From positions 1-64,000 of the forward strand of contig JAXGGA010006480.1 of the NCBI GenBank assembly GCA_038373865.1: a stretch of 64,000 bases of DNA, in the 5' to 3' direction. The notes below the pieces were generated by a model. It ran no database searches. It was not told where the DNA came from and saw nothing but the letters and a program-made list of their open reading frames with translations. This document shows positions 1 through 10,559 of this stretch, piece by piece. How positions within the stretch are numbered: position 1 is the first letter of the stretch; each line of letters opens with the position of its first letter. The position numbers were made by a program, and so were the translations under genes. The stretch is from Uloborus plumipes (Eukaryota; Arthropoda; Arachnida; Araneae; Uloboridae).

Positions 1-672
1 ATTAATGCCTTCTAAAAATATTTCTTTTGTCTTGGTGCCTGAAATCTGAGAGTGTATTAACAATAACTAAATAGAATTTAAAAAAGGAACAAAATAAGAA
101 AATAAAAATGCTCCAAGTACAGGAGAGAAACATTTTAAATACTTACACACCACTGTTATACAAGTACGTATAGTATTGTTCTAATATAAAATGAATATTT
201 TAAAGCCTAAATTGAAGAGATGAACATTGATGATTAATCAGACGAACTTATGACGTGACTCCAAAGCACTTTCGATGCATGTTGAAATTTCAGTCCCATC
301 ACGCCAAACAAAAGTATAACTTCAAAAATATTTCAGCTCGGCTAATTTTAATCATTTCATCAATACGGAATTGAATAATCAATCTAATTTTCATCTTTCA
401 CCAGTTAGTCATTGAATAGTTCAAACCAATTTTTATCTGATACAATTTTTTCCTTATAATCTTTTGGCACAATCACGTATTGAATTTTCTAACAACAAAG
501 AATGTAACCAAATGCGCCTCCAAAACCCCTTATATATATAAATTTTTATTTATTCGTAAATTCTTAGTGAGCAATAAATATTAAGAAAATAAGTAACAAA
601 AAGACATTGGATAAACATGCATCTGACCAAACAATAGTTCTTGAAAAATATTTCTCATTTGTGGTTGTAACA
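1..672. other. AT-rich DNA, nothing recognised
   Basis: AT-rich non-coding sequence. I see no convincing open frame, tandem repeat or transposon end before the MITE that begins at 673. Confidence 0.5.
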
Positions 673-846
673 CAGGGACGTCATTTCAAGGTTTCCAGGG
701 GGGGGGGGGCAAAGGGTAAAAACAAAATACAATTTCACCAGAAAACAACAAAAACCACGCCCACTTATATGTAAATACATTGATTTCTCAAAGCCAGGGG
801 GGGGGGCAATTGACCCCCTCCTGCTCCCTCCTAAATGACGGGCCTG
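673..846. mobile_element. hAT-type MITE with 8-bp TSD
   Basis: A 174-bp non-coding element starts CAGGGACGTCATTT and ends with the imperfect inverted repeat AAATGACGGGCCTG. It is flanked by a perfect 8-bp duplication, TTGTAACA (665-672 and 847-854). Short inverted ends beginning CAGG plus an 8-bp TSD are diagnostic of the hAT superfamily. The interior holds two poly-G runs and no coding potential, so it must have been moved in trans. An internal stretch (about 715-795) resembles the tandem units at 25377-25610, so that locus is probably a relative. Confidence 0.8.
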
Positions 847-854
847 TTGTAACA

Positions 855-2224
855 ATGATCCTGAAGTATCAGCGTTTATTTAGAATGTATCTATCATAAA
901 GAACAGCCAAAAAGGGCCAATCGAAGAAATTATTTCTTCGTGGGAGGACATATTTGTCAATAAAACTAGTCTTTGTCGTACATATTTTTGACAATGACAA
1001 ATAGCAGAGAGTTAAAATTAATGCACTATGGTACAATATTTTTCTGGATTTATTGTTTATGGTTGGCAACAGTCTTTTGATGCTTCGGGGATCTGATATA
1101 ATCAAACGCTCTTCTTTTTACTTGTCCAAAGATTCATTAATCAACATCGATACGTTTCTTTGCTTTACACCGATATTGTATTTTATGACGCAAACGATAT
1201 AGATTAATGATTATTGGAAAAAATTTCCAAGAATTTTGAATCGAACTGCTGTTAAGGCGAGTGTTGAAAGTCCCACCTACTGAAAAGGCTTTTTTTGACC
1301 AAAAATAATTCATTACGATGTTGTGGTTTAAATGTTGGTAAATGTAGGGAAATTAAATCTCTGATAGAAATGATATCGAAATATTTACTGCTTCAATATG
1401 CGGTCGTATAACTTTCCTTGTTTACAAAATGCAACTTTAAATATTTGTTAGGAGAAATGTTCCTATTTTCGTAAAGCATGATATATTTTTTCATTGGGAG
1501 TGAAAATTAAAATTCGTTGGGGTTTTAAGAGAAAAATAGCACATATAAAACCGATGAGAAAATAAAAAGTCAAGTTCTAAACATCAAAATGTAAAAGAAA
1601 TTAGATTAGCACAGTGTACTAGCATTAGAATAAATGTTCATGGATCTACTATGGTGCGCAAGAATTTTCGCGACTTCTCTGCTTTTACGGCACTGGTGAG
1701 GGGGATAACCGCGTAGCTTGATTTTTTCAAGACTTTTGCTGTCCATTACCTACATTGATTTTTACCTAACGTTTAATAATTTTAAATACTTTAAGTTTTC
1801 ATTTAATTAACAAGTAGACTGACTCGGCAATTTTCAGAAATCTGGCCTAAAAGGACAACTTGATTTAATCACATTATATTATTAAAAATTCCTTAGTTAT
1901 CATCACACAATAAATTCTACAAGCAATAAAATATTGAAGAAATAAAATATTATTTTGTTTCTTGAAATTTAATTAATTTTTTAATCATATTTTTTGTTCG
2001 TTTTTTAAATAGATTTTCTGTTCATGCAAGCCAGTATTGATGCTTTGGTCTTTTCTTAGAAGTTATCTATCGGTATTAGCACTGATATATTCCGAGTTTA
2101 ACCGTAGCTGCACGAAAATGGCAAGTAAACACAGTACGAGATACTCGTAGTTCGCGTCCTAGAAAAGAACGCAATCTACGAGTTATCTCGTAGTTGGCAG
2201 TCATAGTGTTAAACCTAAAGCTTG
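855..2224. other. No recognisable feature
   Basis: AT-rich sequence with short chance frames only. An imperfect palindrome near 2140-2195 (GAGATACTCGTAG ... CTACGAGTTATCTC) is the only structure noticed; no element ends were found. Confidence 0.4.
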
Positions 2225-2735
2225 AGACTAAAAAAATTTGATAGCGTCCAGTGGCCAGTGAACCCAAAAATGTTAGTGGTCATTTTGGCGCTGTTGGTGG
2301 CCACTTTGAACCAAGTTCTAAAATTGTATAAACCTTTTCTGAAAAAGAAAATTATTTATTTTAAAATCCAAATAAGAAATTATGCCAATAAAACAAAAAC
2401 TAAACGCACATGCATACTTGAAGTTTGAAAAACATTTCATTTAATTTGCTGATTAATCATAAATTTCGTCATCTTTGACTATTTTTTCAACAAAGTTTCA
2501 TTGCATTTACCAGATAGAAATTTTGCATTAAGATGTTTTATACAGCAGATGGATCAATTTTTTCTCCAGGTTAACATTGGCCACCAGTGAAGATGCTAAT
2601 GACCATTTTCTTTTCATAATTGGCAGTTTGTATTTTTGTTCAGAAAAAAAGTAGGTCGCCAGTTTGGCGAGCGGCATAGCATTTTGTAGTCTACAAAAAA
2701 TATTTTTAGTCGCCACTGGCGAGTGGCGACCGCTA
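2225..2735. repeat. Degenerate GTCGCCA/TGGCGAC repeat
   Basis: The stretch begins with AGCGTCCAGTGGCCAGTG and ends with CACTGGCGAGTGGCGACCGCT, with further GGCCACC and GTCGCC motifs between. The ends look like a badly decayed inverted repeat, and the vocabulary recurs at 10381-10535. No TSD is secure, so the superfamily is unassigned. Confidence 0.3.
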
Positions 2736-4033
2736 GTCCTGACCTTTAGTTAAGCCCAAATATTGGTATGTAGTTAAATATATATATTCTTTCTCTGTTT
2801 AACCATCTGAATATAACTGACTGTTCATTCACTTTTATTAAAAAAAATCTTCAAAATCTTTTGAGAAGCTTTGCATTGTTCACACTGAATTACCTTTACC
2901 TAAATATTTGAAGTCCAGAAAAAACTTAAATACTATCTCCGAAGTAAAACTTCTAAAATCCACAAATCGATTATCTGAGTTCATCGCCATAACTCTCGTT
3001 ATATTGGAATATAAAATGGCTAGAAAATTCTTTCATAACCTGGGAAAAAATGGCATGTAACAGTCCCGTTATTTACCTAAGTTGTCAGAAAAAGTGTTGT
3101 GCCGACAAAATAGATTATCTCTGGAAATTTTGACGAAATGCAGACTTGAAGACACTTTAAAGTGTCTAGGAAATTGTCTAGGAAAATATTTTTGCAGTTC
3201 TTCTTTTGAAAAAGAATTTAGGAGACATAAATACTGATTACTCCTATAATCACAGATAAAAATGTCTTTTTAAAAACTTTTATTTTGCACTGCTAACGTC
3301 TGATGCTACTGAACAAAAGTTTAATGACCAGTGTCTTAAACAGTGCAGGGTAGTGAGGAATTACAGCCGAGGGAGGAATGTTTCTAGGGTGCATTAAAAA
3401 AACAAAAAGATTCCATCTTCATGTTCTTCAATTCTGCTTTTTACAAGATTTTTATAAAAAGGGTTTGTGTGCTTCAAACTTCATTATTTACGAAAATAAA
3501 TATAGATGTTTAAAACGATATAACCCCACAGAGAAAAAAAGCACAAAAGAAAACTAGATTAAAATGTAATTGAGTAGCAAAAGCAGGTTTACATTGTGAG
3601 TACAGAAATATCAAAATGTTCGCTAAAAGTGCTTAAAATTCCTTATAAAGAATCAAAACTGTTTATGGTTACTTTTGAAAAATTCAGTTTCTTTTTGCAT
3701 AGGACGCCAGTTTTTAAATTTTATTTATTTATTTATTATTTTATATATTAATTAAAATAATAAATTTTAAAAAGAAATAACTAAAGTAAAAAAAGTGGTA
3801 GATCATAAAAGAAGTCACAAGTTGTTTCTTATCTTCTCAGTGCTGCTCATTTTCAAGTGTCATGTTGCATCGTGTGGCAACGAGTGAAACGCTGCGAGAC
3901 TATGCAAATCCAGCAGCGATTAACCCCCCAGTTGATGTTTTCGGTGGATCGGTATGCTGGAGTTGGTGGCAGATGATTGTGTATCGCGCTTAAGTTCCGG
4001 GATGGAACGATTTAATTTATTCCGTTCTGGTTA
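2736..4033. other. AT-rich DNA with TTTA tract
   Basis: No coding frame or transposon end recognised. A low-complexity TTTA/TATT tract lies near 3718-3745. Confidence 0.4.
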
Positions 4034-4035
4034 TA

Positions 4036-5253
4036 CACAGTCCAGTCACATTAATGTGACCACCACGTACTTTTGACGTCGACGTCAAATTACCAATCAC
4101 AAAAGGCACTTGGTAGCACAATGCAGTTGAGGGTGTGTAAAGGGTGTGTGAGGGCCTTGGAAACCATTTCTATCATTGGCGTAATGCAAAAACGGAGCGA
4201 TTTATCTGACGTTCAAAAGGGCATGATCATTGGCTTTCGGGCCAAGGTTGGAAGCATTTCCAAAATGGCTGAGTTTTTGAGCTGTTCGCTTGCCATCGTG
4301 GTAAAAGTGTACCGTGCATGGCAAAATGGGACTGTCAAAAATCAGCGACGTGGAAAATGTGGTGCACCAGGAGCCATAGATGACAGAGGCGAACGAACGG
4401 CTGCGGAGATGCGTTCGGGTTGATAGACGGGCTACCGTTGAGCAACTGACCCCCAGATGAACCAAGGGGCTACCAACATCATCTCCCAAACTACTATTTA
4501 GCGGACGTTGCTGCGTCTGGGCTCCCGAAGCACAAGACTGGTTCATGCAGCTATGCTGACTACTGTCCATCGACGACGAACCCTGGAATTTGCAAGCCAG
4601 TACCGCAGCTGGACGTTTATTGAGTGACAACAGGTAGCATTTACTGATGAATCACGTTTTATGCTCCATCGGGCACATGGACGTTGGCGTATAAGGCGTG
4701 AAACCTCTGAAACCAAACACCCTCAACCATTGCCGGAACGGTCCAAGCTGGAGACGGGAGCATTATGGGCTGGGGAATGTTTTCCTGGCATTCTCTGGGC
4801 TCACTCATCATTGTGGAAGGCACGATGAATTAATACAAGTACGCATCTGTCTTTGCGGACCATGTCCACCCCTATATGTGCATTGTTTTTCCTCAGGATG
4901 ATGGCATCTACCAGCAGGACAATGCGAAGTGCCATACAGCTGCCAGTGTACGTGCGTGGTTCGAAGAGCACCAGAATGAGTTTACCCTTCTTCCCTGGCC
5001 AGCAAACTCTCCTGATTCAAACAGAATCGAGAATATGTAGGACCATTTCGATCGGTTATTCGCTCCATTTATTCTCATCCGCGTAATCTAGCCCAGCTGG
5101 CCATAGCATTGGAGTCAGTATGGCTCAAACTACCAATGATCACCTTCAGGGCCCTAAATAAATCTCTTACTGCACGTCTCGCAGCAGTCCGCTTTGCGAA
5201 AGGTGGTTTTTCAGGCTTTTGACAGGTGGTCACATTAATGTGACTGGACTGTG
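4036..5253 (+). mobile_element. Tc1-like DD36E transposon, copy 1
   Basis: A 1218-bp element bounded by TA (4034-4035 and 5254-5255) with inverted ends of about 29 bp, starting CACAGTCCAGTCACATTAAT and ending GTGACTGGACTGTG. TA duplication, length and ends are typical of Tc1/mariner. It encodes a broken transposase with a 36-residue D-to-E spacing. A second copy, inverted and internally deleted, lies at 49283-50069. Confidence 0.9.
4184..5222 (+). pseudogene. Tc1-like transposase relic (DD36E)
   Basis: Broken transposase of the element above; the family cuts and pastes its element by binding the inverted repeats. The ATG at 4184 opens a helix-turn-helix segment (KRSDLSDVQKGMIIGF...). Frameshifts follow near 4420 and in the middle. 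The catalytic domain is recognisable: FTDESRF (first Asp) near 4640, QQDNAKCHTAA (second Asp at 4918-4920), and RIEN (Glu at 5029-5031). I count 36 residues between the last two, the spacing called DD36E. The Trp codon expected after NM is TAG. The stop after KGGFSGF is at 5220-5222. The deleted copy at 49 kb shares the TAG, so the defect predates the dispersal of these copies. It cannot make active enzyme. Confidence 0.85.
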
Positions 5254-5872
5254 TATGTTATATTTAATTTATATTTGTGCTCCGAAAAACAAAGTCGACA
5301 AGATATCTGGTATTCCTTCCACCACAATTGTTTACTTCTGCAATTACTTCTCATGAAATCTATAGCAATAAAAGTGAGTGAATGCTTGTATGTTTGTTTG
5401 TATACTTGTTCTCTCTATACAAATCCACAGTTTGCGTCAGATTTTCATCAAACTTGACACAGAGGTTCCTTGACACCCTAGAATTCTCATAGGCGGGGTC
5501 TTGAAATTTTAAAAAATCTAAAAAGCTCAAATTCAAGTTTTTTGTCAAAAAATGACCCTTTTATAGGAGGAATCTTTATACTTTTATAGGCATATAGCCT
5601 ATTATTAGGCCTATTTTTTTAATCGACATGAGCCTTTAGGTTACAAATTGATAAAATTTATGGTATTTAAATATTAGCATTTTCCAACAAAGATTAAAAT
5701 TAAAACAATGAATTTTCATTTCAAGGCTCACCTATTTCATTTTAGCATAAAATAAGTCAAAAACAATTATAATTCATGTTCTCATTTGGCACAAAATATG
5801 TATGATACAGAATTTTTTTTCCTTATCCTCCTATCAGGGGAATTATGCAAAAACATGGATTAAAAGCCTTAT

Positions 5873-7181
5873 GGGTGATTCTCCAAAAACCTGGCATTTT
5901 CGACTCACAAACTCTATAAAAATAAAATTGCTTAAAAAAATCTAAAAAAAATCATACTTACTCTTTGTTAGGAGCTTATTAAGAGAAAAATAGAGGGAAC
6001 TCACTTTAAGTATGCTACACCCCAAAAAAGAGGGTCAATTTTTTCAAACCGAGAGACTGACAAGAAGCACTAAGCGAGCAAACAAATGAATTTTATCAAG
6101 GATTATCAGAAATTTTACAACAATAACAAAGAAATAACTTCAACATGAATGAAAAACTATGTTTATTGTTGACAAACAAAACTAATTTACAACCTCCTTA
6201 AACGAAGACTGTTTTAAAAGATGCAGCATCCGACAAATTTAATATTTATATGAAGAAGGAGATTTACAATCATAAAATAAAGTTCAAATTTTTACTTTTT
6301 CAATAAATGAGACTCCTTTTTAATATTTTTAACTAATGTTTGGTAAATAAATCCATCTATTCTACCGGATGTTTTACCAGTGCTTTAAAAGTAATGCAAG
6401 GGTGACATTTCTTTTTTTTTTTTCGCCAGGAGAGGGACATTTTTTGCGCCAGGAGAGGGACATTTTAATCAAAAAAGGCTGATATTTCTACACGGAATTA
6501 TATAGTAGGTAAATAATGGCATTTTTCTCTTTTATCCCTCTTAACTCAATTACACACTGCAGGCAGAATTATTATTTTTATTTTATTTAGAACAGAAATG
6601 TTGGCCAGGAGAGGGACATCAAAAATGTTACATACCTCATTTTGAACTAAGGAATAATAATACGAACACCAGACACATTCTATAGACAAAATACTCTATG
6701 AGTCCAAAGAAGTGATGAGAATAAACAGTGTTATAGTACTGCCGATTCAAAATTCCTTCTTTTTGCCTTTAATAATTAAACCAATTTGTATGCCAGGAGA
6801 GGGACATGCAATCTGGGGACAAACTTCAAAATGATCTACCTCATTATATAATCATTTAAATAAGATAAAACAACACTATATTACCCTCATAACTATACAT
6901 AATTCAACACTACAAGAGGAATTTGTGCAATGTTCACGTAAAATTTTAAAATAATTTATTTATATTTTAGAAACAGGGTGGGACACGCAAAAAAGGTGAC
7001 TTTTTGGCTATTCAAAAATTTTTGTATAAAAAAATAAATGAAAAATTGCTTTAATATGAATTGAATAACATCAGAATAAATATTTCTAACAATTAAAAAA
7101 AACAAAAAAACTTTCTAACTCAAATAATTTTTGTGCTGTCCTACGGGGACATCATATTGTTCGGATTTTGGAGAATCACCC
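5873..7181. mobile_element. Inverted-repeat element with 4-bp TSD TTAT
   Basis: Inverted ends GGGTGATTCTCCAAAA / TTTTGGAGAATCACCC are flanked by TTAT (5869-5872 and 7182-7185). It sits inside Helitron A. The paralogous empty site within the same Helitron, around 7485, reads straight through (AAAAGCCTCATACTTTTTCG), supporting the boundaries. No transposase frame is visible. The interior carries four exact copies of one 16-nt motif. TSD length and TIR resemble the element at 37607 (GAGTGATTCC, TSD TAAT). I cannot place it in a named superfamily. Confidence 0.75.
6425..6807 (+). repeat. Dispersed 16-nt motif GCCAGGAGAGGGACAT, four copies
   Basis: Exact copies at 6425-6440, 6448-6463, 6604-6619 and 6792-6807, spaced 23, 156 and 188 bp apart in otherwise non-repetitive AT-rich DNA. 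Degenerate relatives (CAGGGTGGGACAC near 6974, TACGGGGACAT near 7142) follow. Such regular identity in decayed surroundings resembles subterminal transposase-binding sites, which is inference. Confidence 0.7.
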
Positions 7182-7718
7182 TTATACATGTTTCGCTTTT
7201 AGCTGGTGCTATTTTTCTGAGAACTTTCCGTGATAATTAAGTTCTTTTGGGAGTTTGTACCTAGAACTTTTTGTACAACCATGTGGACTGAATTCAATCA
7301 AATAAGAGGTATGTTGCAATAATAAAATGGCCTTTAAAGTCAGAAATGGCCTTTCTAGGCCTATATTTGTAATCGACATGGACCTTTAAGCATACAACTT
7401 GATAAAATTACAGATATTTAATTCTAATTTTTGCGAGCTTTTTTTAGTCCTTCTATTAGAGGAATTATGCAAAAATGTGGATTAAAAGCCTCATACTTTT
7501 TCGTTTTTACTAGATGATATTTTTTTTTCGTGAACTTTCCGTGAATCCTGTTTTTCTTCCAGATTTTAACCACTCTCCAGATTTTAACTACCTAAGAGAC
7601 AGATTGATGCAAATTTTTATATACCCAAATAAGAATAGAATTCTTCCAATTTTTTTTTCTTTTCTGAATGCTATGTTGTATTAATACGCATTCGGGCAAC
7701 GCCGGGTATAAAGCTAGT

Positions 7719-8255
7719 AAAATATAATTTTGCGTATTTTCTTCCGCTTTAGAGATGCCTAGGGATGCTAAATAATATAAGATTCTGCGTTCTAAAAATT
7801 TTTCAAATGAAAAATAATGTTTTAAAATTGATAGATTAACACTAACTACACCGACAATTTATTTGGAACGTTTTGAAAATAATGTGATTTTGTTTCTGTG
7901 GGAAATTAGGAAAGGGGGGGGAGGGACTTTGCACCCTTTTAAATATGAATGCAGGTTGTTTCAAAATATCGGGAGAACATTTAGAGAAAATTAGAGGGCA
8001 CAGTTGGGATGATTAGGTGAAAGGTAAAAGCAGAAACGTTGAGTGTCAGAATTACAGAATAAGCTAATACTTAATGAAAAATAATTACTTAACATTATTG
8101 ATCCTATTTACAATAAGCCAATCAAGTCCTCTCACTCTGGCAATGTTTTAAAAAAATCTGGTATGGACCCCACGCTACTTCCTTTTACGTGTAAATTCCT
8201 TAGTAGGCCTTAAGTGTTAAAAAAGTGTTTGGAGTGAGCAAGGTAACAAATTAAA
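7719..8255. other. No recognisable feature
   Basis: AT-rich DNA with a poly-G run near 7915. No frame or terminal repeat recognised. Confidence 0.4.
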
Positions 8256-9436
8256 TACACAGGTGGAAAAAAACATCCCAACACCAAGAAAAAATTACCG
8301 TAGAGTAATGAAATTTGGGTAATGCGAACCCAATTGGTAATTGTCTAGTTAACATGTTTAATTGATTAAATGTACAAGATCACTGTCTAATTTAAGCTCA
8401 AGAAAATGTTGTGCAAATGTGAAATTATGTTACTTTAATAGCCGGTGTAACCTCCAGAATTTTGAAAGCAAGCCTGCAAGCGTGCATGCATTGTGTCATA
8501 CAGGTGCTGAAGGTCACTTAGTGGTGTGGAGTGCCATGCTTGTTGCACTTGTTGTGTCAATACTAGGACAGTCATTGCTGACTGTGGATGATGCTGGCAT
8601 TGCCGTCCTAAGATATCCCATATGTAATCAATTGGAGACAAATCTGGTGATCTTGCAGGTCATGGTAACATGTCAACATTCTGTAGAGCACATTGCGTTA
8701 CAGCAGCGGTGTGAGGGTGAGCGTTATCCTGTTAAAAAACTCCCCCTTGAATGCTACTCATGAAGGGCTGTACTCTAGGCTGAATTACCAGACTGACGAC
8801 AAACTCTCAGTCAGTGTGTTTGGGATAACCACAAGCGTGCTTCTGCTGTCTTAGGAAATTGCTCCCGAGACCATGACTCCAGATATAGGTCCCGTGTGTC
8901 TAGGTCGCAGACTGCTTGGATGCAGACTGTCCCCTGGCCTCCTTCTGACCAAAATACGACCATCACTGGCACCAAGGCAGAATCTGTTTTCATCAGAAAT
9001 TACAACAGAGCTCCACTCCGACCTCCAGTGACCTTTGTCTTGACACTACTGCCGTCGCAAATGGCAATGGTTTGCAGTCAATGGAATACCGTCTACAGGC
9101 TACCTGGCTCGGAGCTGTTCTTGAAGTAAGCGATTTCGTACCATTCTTTGGGTCACGACGGTACCAACTGCAGCTCGAATGTCAGCCGCAGATGCAGTAC
9201 GATGCGCCACAGCCGTACGCAGGATTTGGCGATCTTCCTTCTCAGTCGTGCCACGTGGCACGACGGGACTCGATCTTCTTGAGGTAGTACCATCCCTTGA
9301 CCATAGCTTCCAATAATCATGCACGGTGGAAACATTCCCACGAAGTCTTTCAGCAATATCGCGAAATGAAAATCCACCTTCTCGTAGCCAAATTGTACGA
9401 CCTCGTTTAAACTCGCTGAGCTGTTGATAATGGCTT

Positions 9437-9584
9437 TGCGGCGTACGAGGTGAACGGTGTGTCCTCACCGGGAATAGAACCGGGGACGTCTGTGGTAGAA
9501 ACCCAGTGCTTTGGCCGCTGGACTAAAAGGCTTCATAACCCGGCGGGCAAAGTTGGGTTATATGCTCTCTAAGCGTACGCCACA
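9437..9584 (-). repeat. TRIM LTR (3' LTR on minus strand)
   Basis: Runs TGCGGCGTACG ... GCGTACGCCACA on the plus strand, so its tips are also a short inverted repeat. Minus strand: A-box-like TAGTCCAGCGG (9525-9515) and B-box-like GGTTCTATTCC (9481-9471). The half nearest the core is almost identical to the other LTR; the half with the B box differs at many positions. Confidence 0.8.
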
Positions 9585-9868
9585 ATACTCCCCTCCTAGT
9601 GATGGAGCGGGGAGCGTGAGAGAGCGATTATGTTCGAATTAGATGGTGCGCGAAGGAGCCAGGCGTTCTGGCTGAAGTTGTGCCTGTTGTTGCAGCTGGG
9701 AGAGTTTCTGCTGACTGTTGCAGTTGCAGGGCAAGGGGCGTATCCGCGGTCGGGTGCATGTGAGTCTGCGCCAGCGGTTGGGCGGACGAGTGAGTGATGC
9801 AGGCAAAGCGAGTGAGGGATGCAGGAGAAGCGGATCCTCTGTTGCGTATGTTCATGGCGCCATCTGTT

Positions 9869-9881
9869 GTCCGGGTCACCA
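9869..9881 (-). promoter_or_regulatory. Candidate primer-binding site of the TRIM
   Basis: Minus strand TGGTGACCCGGAC, two bases from the LTR end. It begins with TGG, the complement of a tRNA CCA terminus, as expected for reverse-transcription priming by a tRNA 3' end. The specific tRNA was not identified. Confidence 0.65.
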
Positions 9882-9883
9882 AC

Positions 9884-10031
9884 TGCGGCGTACGAGATGG
9901 ACGGCGTGACCTCCCCGTGGTATCAAACCGGGACCATTGTGTTAGAAACCCAGTGCTTTGCCCGCTGGACTAAAAGGCCTCTTAACCCAGCGGGCAAAGT
10001 TGGGTTATATGCTCTCTAAGCGTACGCCACA
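9884..10031 (-). repeat. TRIM LTR (5' LTR on minus strand)
   Basis: Same length and tips as the partner LTR. Minus strand: TAGTCCAGCGG (9972-9962) and GGTTTGATACC (9929-9919), start-to-start distance 43, matching internal RNA polymerase III promoter spacing in tRNA genes. Confidence 0.8.
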
Positions 10032-10380
10032 GCTTCTTTGTCTTCTTGAAGGCATTCCTGGCTAACATGAACGCAATGTGTCAAATTTCACGGAAAAATA
10101 ATACTCACGAGCTTTCAAACACGCTTCTAAAGCAAGCATTATTTGCATGTTCTGAGTGACGCCAGCTGCGCCACACTTATGTGCGGAGAGCGAAATTTCA
10201 GTTTTATAAACACGCCTACCAAATTTCGTTTATCTAGCTCAAGTTTTTCTTGGTGTTGGGTTTTTTTCCCCGCCAGTGTATTTACTTCCCTAATTCACCA
10301 CGAAACAGTGCACAAAAATGTTTTACAATGGTTAATTTTCTAAATATTGCTGATTTTAATATCATTCAGTGAATTTTTCG

Positions 10381-10535
10381 CAAAATATCGCCAATAGCGC
10401 CAAGTTGAACCCAAATTCAAAAAATATTTTTTTCGTCAAATTCGTCGCCAACTTGGCGATATGTCGCCAAGTTGGCGTCAAACACTTGGTGACCAAAAGC
10501 TTGGCGACATATCGCCAAGTGTTCGCGCCAATTCA
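10381..10535. repeat. Palindromic TGGCGACATATCGCCA cluster
   Basis: Several interlocking short palindromes of the form CGCCAACTTGGCGATATGTCGCCAAG. Related words occur at 2225-2735 and 13620-13660 (ATATCGCCAAG). Probably a decayed transposon end; not classified. Confidence 0.4.
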
Positions 10536-10559
10536 TGTCACTTGAGTCTGCATTGAAAT

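Larger units (their letters stand above)
5359..7717 (+). mobile_element. Non-autonomous Helitron (copy A)
   Basis: Starts TCTATAGCAATAAAAGTGAG directly after a host A and ends GGGCAACGCCGGGTATAAAG then CTAG, followed by a host T. TC at the 5' end, a short GC-rich hairpin-forming stretch near the 3' end, CTAG at the 3' end, insertion between A and T, and no TSD together define a Helitron. No Rep/helicase coding sequence is present. The body contains an internal duplication: the stretch around 5613-5872 plus 7182-7255 resembles 7362-7555. A 1309-bp element is nested at 5873. Copies B and C at 50871 and 56784 share both ends. Confidence 0.8.
9437..10031 (-). mobile_element. TRIM-like miniature LTR retrotransposon with tRNA-like LTRs
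   Basis: A 595-bp insert with two direct 148-bp repeats, each beginning TG and ending CA, around a 299-bp core, flanked by a 4-bp duplication GCTT (9433-9436 and 10032-10035). On the minus strand a primer-binding-like site TGGTGACCCGGAC (9881-9869) lies two bases inside the upstream LTR, and a purine-rich tract AGGAGGGGAG precedes the downstream LTR (9597-9588). The core has no gag or pol. These are the defining traits of a terminal-repeat retrotransposon in miniature. Each LTR also holds A-box and B-box sequences at tRNA spacing. Confidence 0.8.
8435..10055 (-). pseudogene. Tc1-like transposase relic interrupted by a TRIM
   Basis: On the minus strand the ATG at 10055 opens MPSRRQRS, the LTR element then intervenes, and the frame resumes HYQQLSEFKRGR. 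Removing the insert and one GCTT copy joins the two in frame. A helix-turn-helix region follows (FSFRDIAERLRG, STVHDYWKLW), then frameshifts and stops. The catalytic block is legible: QDNAHPHTAAVTQ, SPDLSPIDYIWD, ending NSGGYTGY with the stop at 8435. I count 32 residues between the second Asp and the third catalytic position, which is Asp here rather than Glu. A stop replaces the Gln before QDN and a Trp codon reads TGA. Inactive. Confidence 0.85.
8258..10278 (-). mobile_element. Tc1-like DD32 transposon split by a TRIM
   Basis: Bounded by TA (8256-8257 and 10279-10280), with inverted ends of about 40 bp sharing CAACACCAAGAAAAA. Total length is 2021 bp; subtracting the 595-bp LTR element and its 4-bp TSD leaves 1422 bp, almost the length of the Tc1 element at 54150 (1416 bp), with which it shares the CAACACCAAGAA core of the ends. 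The transposase reads leftward and is heavily mutated. Confidence 0.85.

Noticed and set aside
4202..4630. 142-codon minus-strand frame over the DD36E element
   Set aside because: It is the antisense shadow of the transposase DNA-binding region.
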